In this document: piece by piece, positions 27,901 through 40,500 of the stretch
Numbering within the stretch: the first letter of the stretch is position 1
Layout of the letters: every line of letters begins with the position of its first letter
Origin: Hyposmocoma kahamanoa
Lineage: Eukaryota; Arthropoda; Insecta; Lepidoptera; Cosmopterigidae
Reading direction: 5' to 3'
NCBI RefSeq assembly: GCF_003589595.1
Contig: NW_020653766.1
Coordinates: 651,392-715,391, forward strand
DNA: 64,000 nucleotides
The notes under the pieces: generated by a model
What the model saw: the letters and a program-made list of their open reading frames with translations, nothing else
Told to the model about the DNA's origin: nothing
Databases searched by the model: none
Translations under genes and position numbers: made by a program

Positions 27901-28561
27901 AAGAACCGCTACGAGAATAATACGCTGTCATTTTCATCATACGTTAATACTGCTCTCAATTTACCTAACCTACAAGGTGCATGGGCGGCGAGCATAAAGA
28001 AAATTCACGATACACTACTAGAATGCGTAAACCGTCTAAATAATCTCGGTCTCGACATAACTACGTGGGACCCGTTGGTAGTGCATCTACTACTACCGAA
28101 ATTAGACACGGCTACGTACGCAGATTACACACATGATCTAAGCAACCCACGAGAACTACCTGATCTATCGGTTTTCTAAGTTTTTTGGTAGCCAAGTTTC
28201 TCGCATTAGAAACTCTAAAGCATAATCATCAAAGCCCGAAACAAGAGTTTAATTCCAAAAAACAATTTATTTGGCCCACGAAGCAAGTAAACAAAATGAA
28301 TAAACTTCAAAATACTTAAATCAAGAGGTTGCATGAAAAGTGAACAAATACCTATAATAAACTGCCTCCGTGGCCGAACGGTTACCATGCCGGACTGCCA
28401 CGCAGAGGTTCCAGGTTCGATTCCCGGGCCGGGCGAAATATTTGTATGACCTACATTTATTTCTCTCGTGAGTTTGGGTGTAATTTGTGGTTGTCTATGT
28501 GTGTGTCCATGGCACCCGCGACACAGGGTTTCCCTAGTGCGGGGCTATGTTGAGTGTGTGC

Positions 28562-28595
<34 letters not shown>

Positions 28596-31500
28596 TACCT
28601 ATACGCAACGCGTCAAAACTGTTTACTTTGCAAAAATAATGATTATTTGCTTAAATGTTTTGCATTTCAAAATATAAACTGGTTAGCAAGGCGGAAGCAC
28701 GTGACAGAGCACAAACAGAGCAGAAATTATCTTTTTGACCATGACGGCGAAGAATGTTTATCAACAAAACATTGCAAAATATGTAAGGAGAAACATCATA
28801 CATTATTGCATGCAGAGGACTCAACGAGTCAACACAAGCCACCGCACTCAGCTCATGGAGCTACAAACCACGTCTCCAGAGACGACAACGAAATCTTGTT
28901 AACAACGGTTCAGTTGATGGTAAAAAATGCGGAAGGGAATTACGTCATCTTGCACACATTATTATATCGAGGCTCTCAGGTGTCGTTAGTAACTGAAAAC
29001 GCCACTCAATGCCTGCGATCATAATGACGTAAACTCAGTGCAGTAATTTCTGGAGTCGGGTCAACAAGGAAATAGCAAGGGACTTATGACTATTGAATGT
29101 AAATCAATCCACACTGATTTTACATTCAACTCCGAAATTCTTGTCCCAAGCAGCACACATCTAAATATATACTATAAGATATCTAATAGAATTTAATTCG
29201 ATAGAATATTTTAAGAGTTCAAATTCCCTCCAGTATCTCGAAGAAGGTTTCTAGATAATTTAAAGTAAAAGTGGGCACAACTTTATTAGTAGATCACAAG
29301 AGTGCTATGAGAAACTATCTGTAGGTAGTGTTAGGAGTGATTCTTATCTTTTTTCTCAAGTAATCCTTCTAGAATGCTACAAGACCATTTGTAGAATGTA
29401 GACAGTTTTTGTTGTCTTGTAGATAGTTTTTAGATCATTTATAGACTATGATAGTTTTCTTAGTAATGCTATTTTAAAACCAAAATACTAAAGCGTTACA
29501 AACATAAGACGCAATTCTCTTAAAACTAATAGATTTCAAGTGTAATGGATTACAAAATAAAAACTATCAAAATTGCAACATGGCGAAATTAGATATAATA
29601 TTTCTGACTTTTTCGCGCAATGTTTAATCGATTAGAAAGCGCGAATTAGCGTGCGACTCTACATACATTGGTAAAAGTGATGTAAAACCTGTCATAAAGT
29701 AATGCGCCCGCTAAATTGTAAATATTTATGTATAAAATATAAACTTAATCAAAATACAGTTATCGATTTTCGGTTTTAAATATTTATAGAAAGCTTAATA
29801 TACAAAATAACTCACAAAACAAACCATTTCCAAGAAGTTTTAGGCTTTTTTTAAGCTAATTTCAACTTAGATTTACTTTTTAAAAAGAAAATAATTTTTT
29901 CTCGGCTACTTCATAGCCATTCTTTAAAAATAAAAATGGCGATATGAATTTAGAGCTTTTTTCAAAACACTGTTGGGAGCATTTTGTCTATAGCTTTATC
30001 TATGGAAAAATTGAGAATACGAAAACATTATTTTTACTTGCTTTAGTGCAGTTGATCTTGTAGAAGAATATTCACTCCTATGAAGCTTTTATGGTTGTCT
30101 ACAAAACGCGATGTTTCTAAGCGATTTTTTCTTTTGACAGTATTACAGAACCTTTAAAAGGAATAGTGAGCGTATTATGCAATAAAAAACTTTTCAAAAC
30201 ACTAGGTCAAAAAAACAATTAAAAAAACCCAATTTGTTGCAAAAAAATGTTATTCTGTATAATTATATGGAATGTGTTATATATGACTAAAAAGTTGGAT
30301 AATTTCCCTATCATATAAATATAAGGAATATGTTAATGACATACCTAACTTATGTTGGAAGAAATAAAATTTTCATTACAAAATTGAGGTTATTTCTTCA
30401 CGCCAACCACATTTCACACAATGATTTCACTGTATTCTATTGATAGACGGCACAATACACATACACAACATTGAAGTACAGTAGTTTACGTGCTCATTTC
30501 AATTGTTTTTACTTCTTATTGTTGTACGTCTTATTTATTTATCATCAAACTTGACCGGCCATGACCGGCTCGTCGCGCGCGAATTACGACTATTGTATCC
30601 AGTGTTGCCAATTTGTGGGGAATTCCACAAATTATAGGGAATTTCAACTAGATTGGGGTTTTTGTGGGGATTGGCGCTATGTGAAGACAATGTGGTGATT
30701 TTAACATTTTATCATTTTGTTTAATCTATCAATTGCTGATGCATCGCTAGTTTGATCGTTACTGTTAGAAACACTATGATGGACGTGTTTTTCTACATCG
30801 CACATTCCTCGTATTATTAACAAGCAGCTTAAATAGAATTATTATTAGAGCACTTGGTTCTGAATTGTAAAATTACCAGTCGGTGTTGAGTTCGCGATTC
30901 TTTCTCCCGCTCAGGCCGGTCCCCGGTATGAAGCAAAACGACATCAGCTATTGATAAACAAAGCCGAGCTGTTGGTACTTCCACACCACGACTTACCACT
31001 CGTCAACTTTAAATATTAAATATAGGTCGAAACTTATTCATTATTTTTAACATGAACATAGTGTCACCAAATGCACATTAATAATCAATTTACTTAATTT
31101 TGCAAGGCAAAGAAAAATGTTTTTTTTTTCAAAGACACATATACAGATTAATGTTGAATCTAACTAAAATAAATAAACGATTTAAGGTCATCTAATTGTA
31201 TAATTAGTTTTACATTTTACATTCTGTTTACATTTACAGCAAACATAATAGATTATTACATTTTGAGTTTCTTAATTCTTTATTATATTTTTAAGGATGT
31301 ATTTCTAATAAACAATGAAAGCTCGAGATGTGGGGAATTTGTGGGGAACAACTTTTTGGGGATTTTAACCGTGATTTTTGGGGATTTTGAACAATTGGCA
31401 TTGGCAACGCTGATTGTATCGAATGATGTGACTTAATATCCAAAGTTCACCACCTTCATAAGATCTCTTAATATTCTTTACTTTATCCATTTTGCATGCA

Positions 31501-34500
31501 CTCTTACAACGTCCAATAGAGTAAAAACCCTAATTGTAGTATGTTTTTAAATAAAATGTACTGAAGACACGCTATAACGTGTTTGTCAATAAGTACAAAC
31601 ACTAAAGAATGTCTATAAATTAAATATATCTAAAAACTTCCACCGAAGCCGGAAAAACCTGTCATCGAAGCCATATTTTCTTTGAAAAGCAAGAATTTTA
31701 TACGTTTTTTTCGTATAAGTGTTCAGTTAATGTTATTGATTATCACAATTTTATATTACTATTTGCTTCCAACTGAAAATGAATAAAGAAAATCAAAACA
31801 GAAAACAAAAATTGGAAATCAAGAAGATGTAGGAACGTGCTGTACAAGCAAAGATAAAAAGCGATCCGTTTACTAATGATAGGTTCAAAGAAAAAGATAG
31901 ACAGGTATGCGAAGAAAAAGCGGAAGGAAAAACTTTGAAACTGGATGTATTACCTCGTCATGTGTAAAAAGTAATGAAAGATTATCGCGTAAGTTACCAA
32001 AAATTTATATCTTTTGTAGTTACATATTACAGTCGTTACGTTTAGTTACTAAAGCACACACATTTATTTTTCTCGTGAGTTTGGGTGTAATTTGTGATTG
32101 TCTATGTCCATAGCACCCGCGACACAGGGTGTCCCTAGTCCGAGGCTATGTTGAGTGTGTGCATAAAAAAATAATTATAGAACTAAAGTGTATACACGGT
32201 GTTTAAAAAATAACAGCAAATAGTAATATTTACTGGCGTTTATGGTTATTTGAACAAGAGAGACTTTTTTAAATAAAGCATAAATTTGAATGTGCCTTTG
32301 AGATTCATCTCATCACATGGGAAGTGACGACAAAGTCGATGATGGAGCATGCACACCTAAATAATGCCTACTCACTCTCGCCTTGTCTTAATTTCAGAAT
32401 TGTTCAGCAATCTATTCATAGTCATAATCCCATAATTAAGGTACCGCATTGCATTTGCCTAAGTTTATGTCAATATAACACGAGAATTCTGTTATATACC
32501 TATTTTTTAAAATTATGTTCACAACCTGTACGTACAATTAAAATAATAACGTGACAATCCTGCGCGTACTGTTTTTTCTTATTATATTATGGTACACGTA
32601 TGAATCTAGTATTGTACAATGTGAAGTTGATTGTAGCTATTTTAAGAAAGAGAAGTCAATATATTTTTACTTACTCGCTCGCCGAGGTACTCTCGGATAG
32701 TATTAAAAGGTTGATTGCTCCAAAAATTTCTATAGCCTACCCATCTCTCGAAGAGGACCTGTATGGTGAATAAAGACACCCATTCTGAGATTAATGGCAA
32801 TACAAATTCATAATATTGTTTTCAAATGACTGCATTCAGAGTAGAGCTGTATAAAACTCATTGAAATCCTTATAACAGACGGCTTTGTAACCATTTTGTT
32901 TAACCACAAATGTAATAAAGAAAATATCATGAGGGTACCGGTATGGTTAGAAGCAGTAGGATTGCAAAGATTTTGTCTTAGGCTCAATTTACATTGCGGC
33001 GGAACGGAATGGAACGGAAGCGTCAGCTTCGCCTCGCTGCGCGAGAAGGCGCGGGTATCCTCGAAAATCTTTCTCGTGACTGTGCTTTGAGGTTCAGTGT
33101 AGATCTTTTACGTGATGTATGTGAAACACATTTTTCCGATCCATGCTAATTACGAACCAATCGAACAAAATTAATGTAGAGCTATATTTTTTAATTTACC
33201 TGATAAATTAATTTCTTCACTAACTTTTCTCCATGCATTATTCTTAGAATTTTGTCGCTGTAGCTTTTAGCTTTTACATTGCACAAACAATCATATTTTT
33301 GTACCAAATAGATAAACTTTTCATCTGAATCCATAATCTATTTCGTCGCAGCAACAGCGTACACAATCTATTACGTCGACGTTTAACGTCACACTGCACC
33401 TGCCTTCGCGCCGTTTCCCGTGGATTCGACTGGCGTCGCCGACGGCAGCTGCGGAATTCTCGCGAATGCGCAAACATTCTCGAGCATGCGCGAGCATTCT
33501 CGAGCATGCGCGAGCATTCCCGAGTATGCGCCGTAAGACGCGTGACTTGTTCTTTGACTCGTATCTAATTTGTACGTCACGCGATTCAAAATAATGTTCA
33601 TTAAGCTATGTACAACATCGTTACAAAAATTCGCTTCCATTCCGTTCCGCCGCAATGTAAATCAAAAACCAGTGCTGCAGGCTGAAATCTATGAGCCTGT
33701 AGCTAATAGCTAAGCAAATCCCGTTTGCGTGCGCCGCGACACGCATTTATTATTACATTTTTAATAATTTTATTTTATATATATATATTATGTATTAACT
33801 TTTGTTGTAAGTCCTGTATTTTAGTTTAAAGTTTATAATATTGTATTTTAATTTTAAGATCATGTGTGTCTCGGTGCTTACGCAATAAACTATTCTTATT
33901 CTTATTCTAAATTGAGCCTTGGTGTCTTGGAGCCTTCAAATTAAATGTGTATATCGTTTCGTTTATAATCGTTTAAATCAGAAAGCAATAAACTTTTTAT
34001 AATAATATCATCAATGTAAACAAAACTCGATTTACAATAAATATTTAGTGTAAATAGTTTTTGCCCTCGAGTTCGAGCGGTAACTGGTTTAACTCTATTT
34101 AAACCCAGCGTTAACGAAGTGCCGGGTTAAAACCCGGACGCTTACCTGTCTCTGATTGTACGAAAATGGGCAGTGGCGCAGCTGCCACGCAATAAGCGCC
34201 CTTACCCTTATGGTCTAATGGTTAGTCCGCAATAGAGATGTGCACATATCGTGAAATGGATAACAGCGATATTTGATGGGTTTTCGACTGACGGCGGCCG
34301 CGGTGGCGCGATCGGCGTGGCATATATTTTCAGGTGTTTAAAAATAAAACACCAAAACACTGTTTAGATCAATTTTTTACACTTTAAATTGCACTTTAGC
34401 AAGTACTTAATATTACTAAAAATAATCAACCTGTAGAATGCCTGTTAAAAATCGTAACATAACAATAAACGTTCTTAATATTATAAATCTAGTATAACTA

Positions 34501-37500
34501 GAAGGTATGTAGATATTCCGTAATGAATTTTAATTGTACGGAAATATTGTACGAAATATATTATACAAATAAGGTGACACTTCATTAAAATGAAACAAAA
34601 CATTGCCACGCCGATTTTACGTCGGTCAAGTTCATCGGCGGCGGCAAGGCGCACATATCTACGAGTAGTCCGTATTAAACGGCCTATTAGCGAAAATTAT
34701 TATTGCCTGCTTTTAGGAAGTAGTGTGTATATGTAATAATATAAAAATAATAATATAAATAATACTATTCTTGGCGTGGCGACTCGATGTTTATATTTGT
34801 GAGGACCAGTACTTAGCGACTGAGACAGCATTATCAGTGGCGTTGTACAGGCCTTCGCGTGTGCAGATGTAGGGACACGCAGGGCAGGACAAAAGGTGTG
34901 CCATTGTCTGGGGAGAGACACCACGCAGCATGCGCTCTCCGAGTTGTAACACGGGTGGCGTGCATGCACTCCTTGCTTCGGCCGACTTGGGTCCGCAGCC
35001 TATTTAGGAACTTTCAAGTTTGCGAAGGTAGATCATGCCCAGGAGAGAGGTATTCCGACAGTGGAATGAGTGATGCCGTGGGGTATCTCTCCTTTCTGAC
35101 ATACGCGTGATTTCTATACGAGAATATCAATATCTCGCATTTTGTGTTGCTCTCGCTCAAGTCGCGCCTTATCGTGCTAGTCTTACAGATGTAATAAATA
35201 ATATAACGTAATAAAATATTATTGTTCACCTCCCGACCTTTGGGAAGACTAGAAAATCATCTATATTATCTTACTTGTCTGCCGTTCAAGTAAGTTCCTT
35301 CCTGAAGTTGTTTTTCGAGAATGAAGTACGGACCGTCGTGCAACGGATACGCGTCTAGTATTATGCGCTGGTCCAGCAACCTGGAATTTTTTGAGAGTAG
35401 ACTAAGTGAAGTTATTCTTTTGTCAATGAAGTTGAAAGTGGAATATTTCTAAAACCTCTTTGAACTTTGAACCGATGCACCCCTAATCGGAACACCCTAC
35501 TCTTGAAGCACGAAATCCGTAGTTACGGCCACATTTCCCGGTTATTTATCCATCGGCATGACCTACTACTGATTTGAGTTTCGATCGAGTCTAGAACTAA
35601 GAATGTATGACAATGCCATTTGACAGTTTTAACAAGCCCGTCTTTTTGTTGACGGCCTTCTAGAAAAGCCCCGTAAGTCACCCGTAGTGGGAAAACGGCC
35701 GTAACTACGGATTTCGTGCTTTTGAAAGTGGGACACCAGCAACGATGAGATGATTTACCATGGGCAGGCGTTCTCTTCACTAATTTATAGAAACTATGGG
35801 ATTTCGTTTCGACAACTAATCTTTGACTCCTAAGCAAAAGATAATTTGATGATTAAGTGACATTGTCTTGAATCAGAAATCCACATGTCCAGCAATAAAA
35901 TAGGTGCAACAAACACAGATTAGCTTTACAGTAACAGCAGCATATTGAGATTTAAATTTCGCACTTCGGACAGTTGAAATTAAATCTTGAGCGGAGAGGG
36001 TGAGAAATGGAATGGTAGTGCAAGCGAGTCACAGAATTCATCTCACTGTAAACTGTTACTTAAGTAATTAGGTCTTTCGTAAAATATTTTATTTTGTAAT
36101 AACCAATAAATAAATATACAGCATTGCTATCTGCGCTGAATGACACTAGACACATAAAAAAATTCGATCACATAAAGTCGAACTTACACCTTGTGTAATG
36201 GATTCTAGTATCAGTTCTTCGTCTTTTCAGTCACAATTTCTTGGTTATAATGGCGCATTTATGCTAGCTAGGTCGACAGGTCAGCCTCTCTTACCTATAT
36301 CCTATCCAGAGTACACATACACTCGTTTGATGATCGGAATTCGCAGCCGAAGTCAACCGAGTGTAATCACTGCCAGGCGACTCGGTTGCCTTCAACGAGC
36401 GAACCAACGACATCAATTTTATAGTATCGCACCATGATGTGTGTGCTAGAGGCTTGAGAATACCTACCTACTCAATCAGTTTGTTAAACGTTTCGAACGA
36501 CTTGTTGTGTCTCTGTGTGTAAACTTGTATTCATAATAATTTGGCGATCACAGTGAACCCGGCAGTCGACTCGGTGTAAACAGCGACAATGTCTCCTTCG
36601 ACAACACGAATTAGTCTACCGAAGGCAGCAATCAACCCTGAGACAACGCACTATAAGGGTGACGATCAGGCAGTTTCATTATCATTACATACTGACGTTA
36701 TGCCTCAACTGACGAAAAGGATACAATTGTGTATATTTGCATATTTACAAGTACGTTAGCAGTTTGTGAAACATTTAAGTTAGGTTTCGTTCACTTACTT
36801 GTTTAGCCCGTAATGTGTTTGACCAGGCCCAAAGCGAGTCCTTAGCAATATTTTGTACACAACATCAATCCGCTCAAGCGTAGAAAACGATTGCGGCTCT
36901 GGATAATTTTCTCTGAAATAAGAAGATAATAACTGCAAACCGGGTTTTTTGCTGTTATTTTTAAAGGAGGATTTTAGGTTTTTCAATTCAGGGTGTTTCT
37001 TCCGTTTCGTGCAAATTTGGTGCTATTTCTAAATTTTAGAATTATTGTTGAAATGTTATAATTTTATGCGTATCTTTAGTATAGATTATATTTCATACTG
37101 TCAATAATTATGAAATTATAACCAATTGAATTATCGCTGTGAGAAGGAAATGAGAACTTCATCGAGGGAAATGACAATAATAAAATAGTAAGGAAGGTTG
37201 GTGCGACGGTAACGCGGATGAATAAAAAGAAATAATAACAAATCTGTTTCATTAAGGGCCGAGCAGGTGGGGGTAGCGCATCGCGTGAGCGGTACCTTTT
37301 AAATGTTTTGTTAAATTATTTCGAAGCAATTTCAAAGTCAAAGTCAAAGTCAAAGTCAAATAATCATTTATTCCATAGGTGAGTGAAATTTTTACACTTG
37401 AAAAAATTCACCTTGTCAGTGTTAAAAATCAAATCGAAACAATTTAAAAACTTTACCAATCAATTATAAATTAAAAAATATCTGTAAAGGAGGGAGGTTC

Positions 37501-40500
37501 TTACTTCCGTTGTATGAGATTATCAAAACAAGCCAAGTTAAACTCCAAATGGTTCAGAAGATTTTTATTTTCACCTTGTATATCGCCAACACAATTTCAC
37601 CCTATACGCGGAAGGTCCGAGCAGTTGTTCCCTGAAGGGACTCGACTCCTGGAGACCGTTCCGCGAGATGAGGTTTTTCACCCTATATGAGCGTACGAAA
37701 TGTCAGAAGATCCGGGTAGCAGTTCCCAAGAAGGAACTCAACTCCTGGGCCTTACGGGAGCTCTCTGTATTCTCAGATTTATTTTCTTAACAAAATTGTG
37801 TTCGAGTAGTCACCATTCGAGGGAAAATCTTAACACCGCGATTCAGAAATAACGCCAAATGGGTCCATGCCATCTAGCGGATTCTTAGAGAACTAAAAGT
37901 GAACAATCTGGCTTAAGGTCGTCTATTACATAAAGTAGGTTTTTTACATATCGAGTTAGAAATTAAAACAAACATAATATGATTATTATGAGATATAAAA
38001 GAAATCTTTACGTGAAATTATAAAAATATGAACAAAAAACAATTATTTTAATATAATTCGTAAACAGACATTACGTAATATAATCAGTACAACTAAAAAA
38101 TAGTATCCTCCCATAATTATTGGAAATCAAATAATCAATATTTTTTTTAATTAAATATGACACAAATCCTGTTTTCTCATGAAAATATTTGCAGATTAAT
38201 CTGTAGGGGAGCGTGGGGAAATGGGAGCCTACTAAGGAAAGACAATAAAAGTCATAATTTATGCAATTAAAATTTTTATTACTTATGAACATACGCTTCA
38301 CATATCTGGCTACTAGATAATCTCAGAAAAAATATGAAACTTAAATTTTTATTTTAGTTTCATAGTTTTTTAACCAATTATTTTTAATTGGTTAAAAAAG
38401 AAAAAAACTAAAACATGTCATTTTCTTTCACTATCCCACAGTTCGGGAAATGGGAGCCGATAAGAATCCCGTGTGTCAAATGGGAGCCATTATATATAAT
38501 CAGTCTTAAAAAAAGTTAAGTAATAAAATATATAAGTTAAAAAGTAATGAAAATAAACAAGAAAGTGTTAAAGAAATGTCCAGTGAATATTGCAATGGGA
38601 TAAGGGGAGCCAAATAGGTCTCATTACCCGCGTAACATCGAATTGAAAAAGGAATAAAACAGTAAAACAATTTCTATTTTTATTGTGATTTCAAGCATAA
38701 CTTCTAAAATTTGATAGATATGGTGACATAGCTAATGTAAATACAATGTAGTATCTATGCATTTTAATGCTTACCTGGGATGATGAAATTTAGCAAATGT
38801 TATAAGCGCGAAGCGAAAAACACACAACCATCTCATACGACTAAACGCGGGGTTCTACGGAGGCGTCCACGGAACTCCAACCTTGTCGAACGTTAACGAA
38901 GACATAGGAGTGCCGTTTGCACAAATACGAGCATTGGGAAAGTCCAATTTAACACCGCTCTCATTACCCGCGGGCTCCCAATACCCCACGTTCCCCTACT
39001 ACAAAAACTATCAGTTAGTATTTTTTCGCTTTTAGTTACCTCCATACACGTTATATTTTAATATTTTGAATATCTTCGCTGTCAGTTTCATTATCATTCA
39101 TACATTTTATATAATTTTCAAAATCCAGTTATCCACATCCTTCTCTTTAGTATAAAAGTGCCTATATTCCCAATTAGTTAGTTAACATCCGATAGTATTT
39201 TACAACCGATTCTGGTGTTGAGTTGATGAATCATATATTTGATGTATGGGAAGTCTCACATGATGCTATTGGTGTGTTCTGTGACCTTTCCAAGGCTTTT
39301 GATTGTGTACACCATGATACACTGGTCAGGAAATTTCGCCATCATGGTGTGGCGGGACGTGACCTCGACCTTCTTTAATCGTATTTGCGTGATAGGGTAC
39401 AGAGGGTCGATGTTAACGGTACGAGATCATCAGGGTCTGCAAGTAACACGGGTGTCCCTCAAGGTTCAATTCTAAGCCCATTTTTGTTTTTAGTTTATAT
39501 TAATGACTTACCTAGCCTCATGGAGGATATAAAACATGAGATAGTATTATTTGCTGATGATACTTCCTCATTATTTAAAGTTAAAAGGCACCAATAATGT
39601 TCCTACGACGATGTGAACAATGCTATATCTAAAGTAGTTGATTGGTTTGCTGGTAATAATCTAGTCCTTAATGAGAAAAAAAGAAATTGTTAGAAATTTA
39701 TATTACCCAATGTCTTGAGGATACAGTTGTCTTTCTAGGTATACCGTTAGATGCTAAATTGCAATGGGGTCCCCATATAAGTAAGTTATCAAAACGGCTC
39801 GGCTCTGCAGTGAACGCGATTAAAAAAATACGGAAACTTTCAGACGTCGAAATCGCTAGATTGGTTTACTTCAGCTACTTTCACAGTCTAATGACATACG
39901 GCATTTTGCTTTGGGGTAATGCCGCCGATATCAATAGAATCTTTGTCCTGCAGAAACGTGCGGTTAGGGCAATTTACAATCTGGGCCCCAGAGTATCTTT
40001 GAGAAATAAGTTTAAGGAACATGACATGAACAAGACATGCCGATGTTGCACCGACATGTTTTATTGTATTTGTATACTTTATTATTAATTTCCGTAGATG
40101 GAGAAAACTACTAATTTCCAGTGCTTTTGTGTATTGTTTTCTAATAATTTTTTGACATTGTAAGCGATTCTCTTTAACACTGCTGGCGGATATAATGAAT
40201 ATTTTGGGTTTTATTATTATCGTCATTATTTTTAGTTTAGTATAGTTTTTTATTTTCATTTTACTTATATTTTATTTTTAGTGCTTATTATCATATATTA
40301 TATTTTCTGTAAATACATACACAATATAATATTATATTAAATGTTGCAAACTAATGCCTACAACAGTAATGACTCTTTGAGTGATGGGTTGGATTTTCAC
40401 TCAGCGTCTTCGCTTTCTGATTGTAGTTTTCATAGTGTATCTCGACCATTAGACGAACTTCTGGAAGCTAACTTTTCAGCCGTCGTGAAAAACTTGAATG

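Larger units (their letters stand above)
32981..33918. mobile_element. Harbinger-like element with MADF relic, 3' end split by a LINE
   Basis: Left end ggctcaatttacattgcggc. The right end is its inverse once the LINE at 33663-33907 is removed: ccgccgcaatgtaaat joined to tgagcc, giving ~35 matching bases. Flanks TTA and TTG fit a decayed TWA TSD. Contains a broken MADF ORF. Confidence 0.82.

Noticed and set aside
33474..33530. CRISPR-like regular repeat
   Set aside because: Contiguous ~20 bp tandem repeats without spacers, in a eukaryotic genome.
36198..36437. 79-codon plus-strand ORF
   Set aside because: No domain; lies in what may be an LTR upstream of a Gypsy-like leader.
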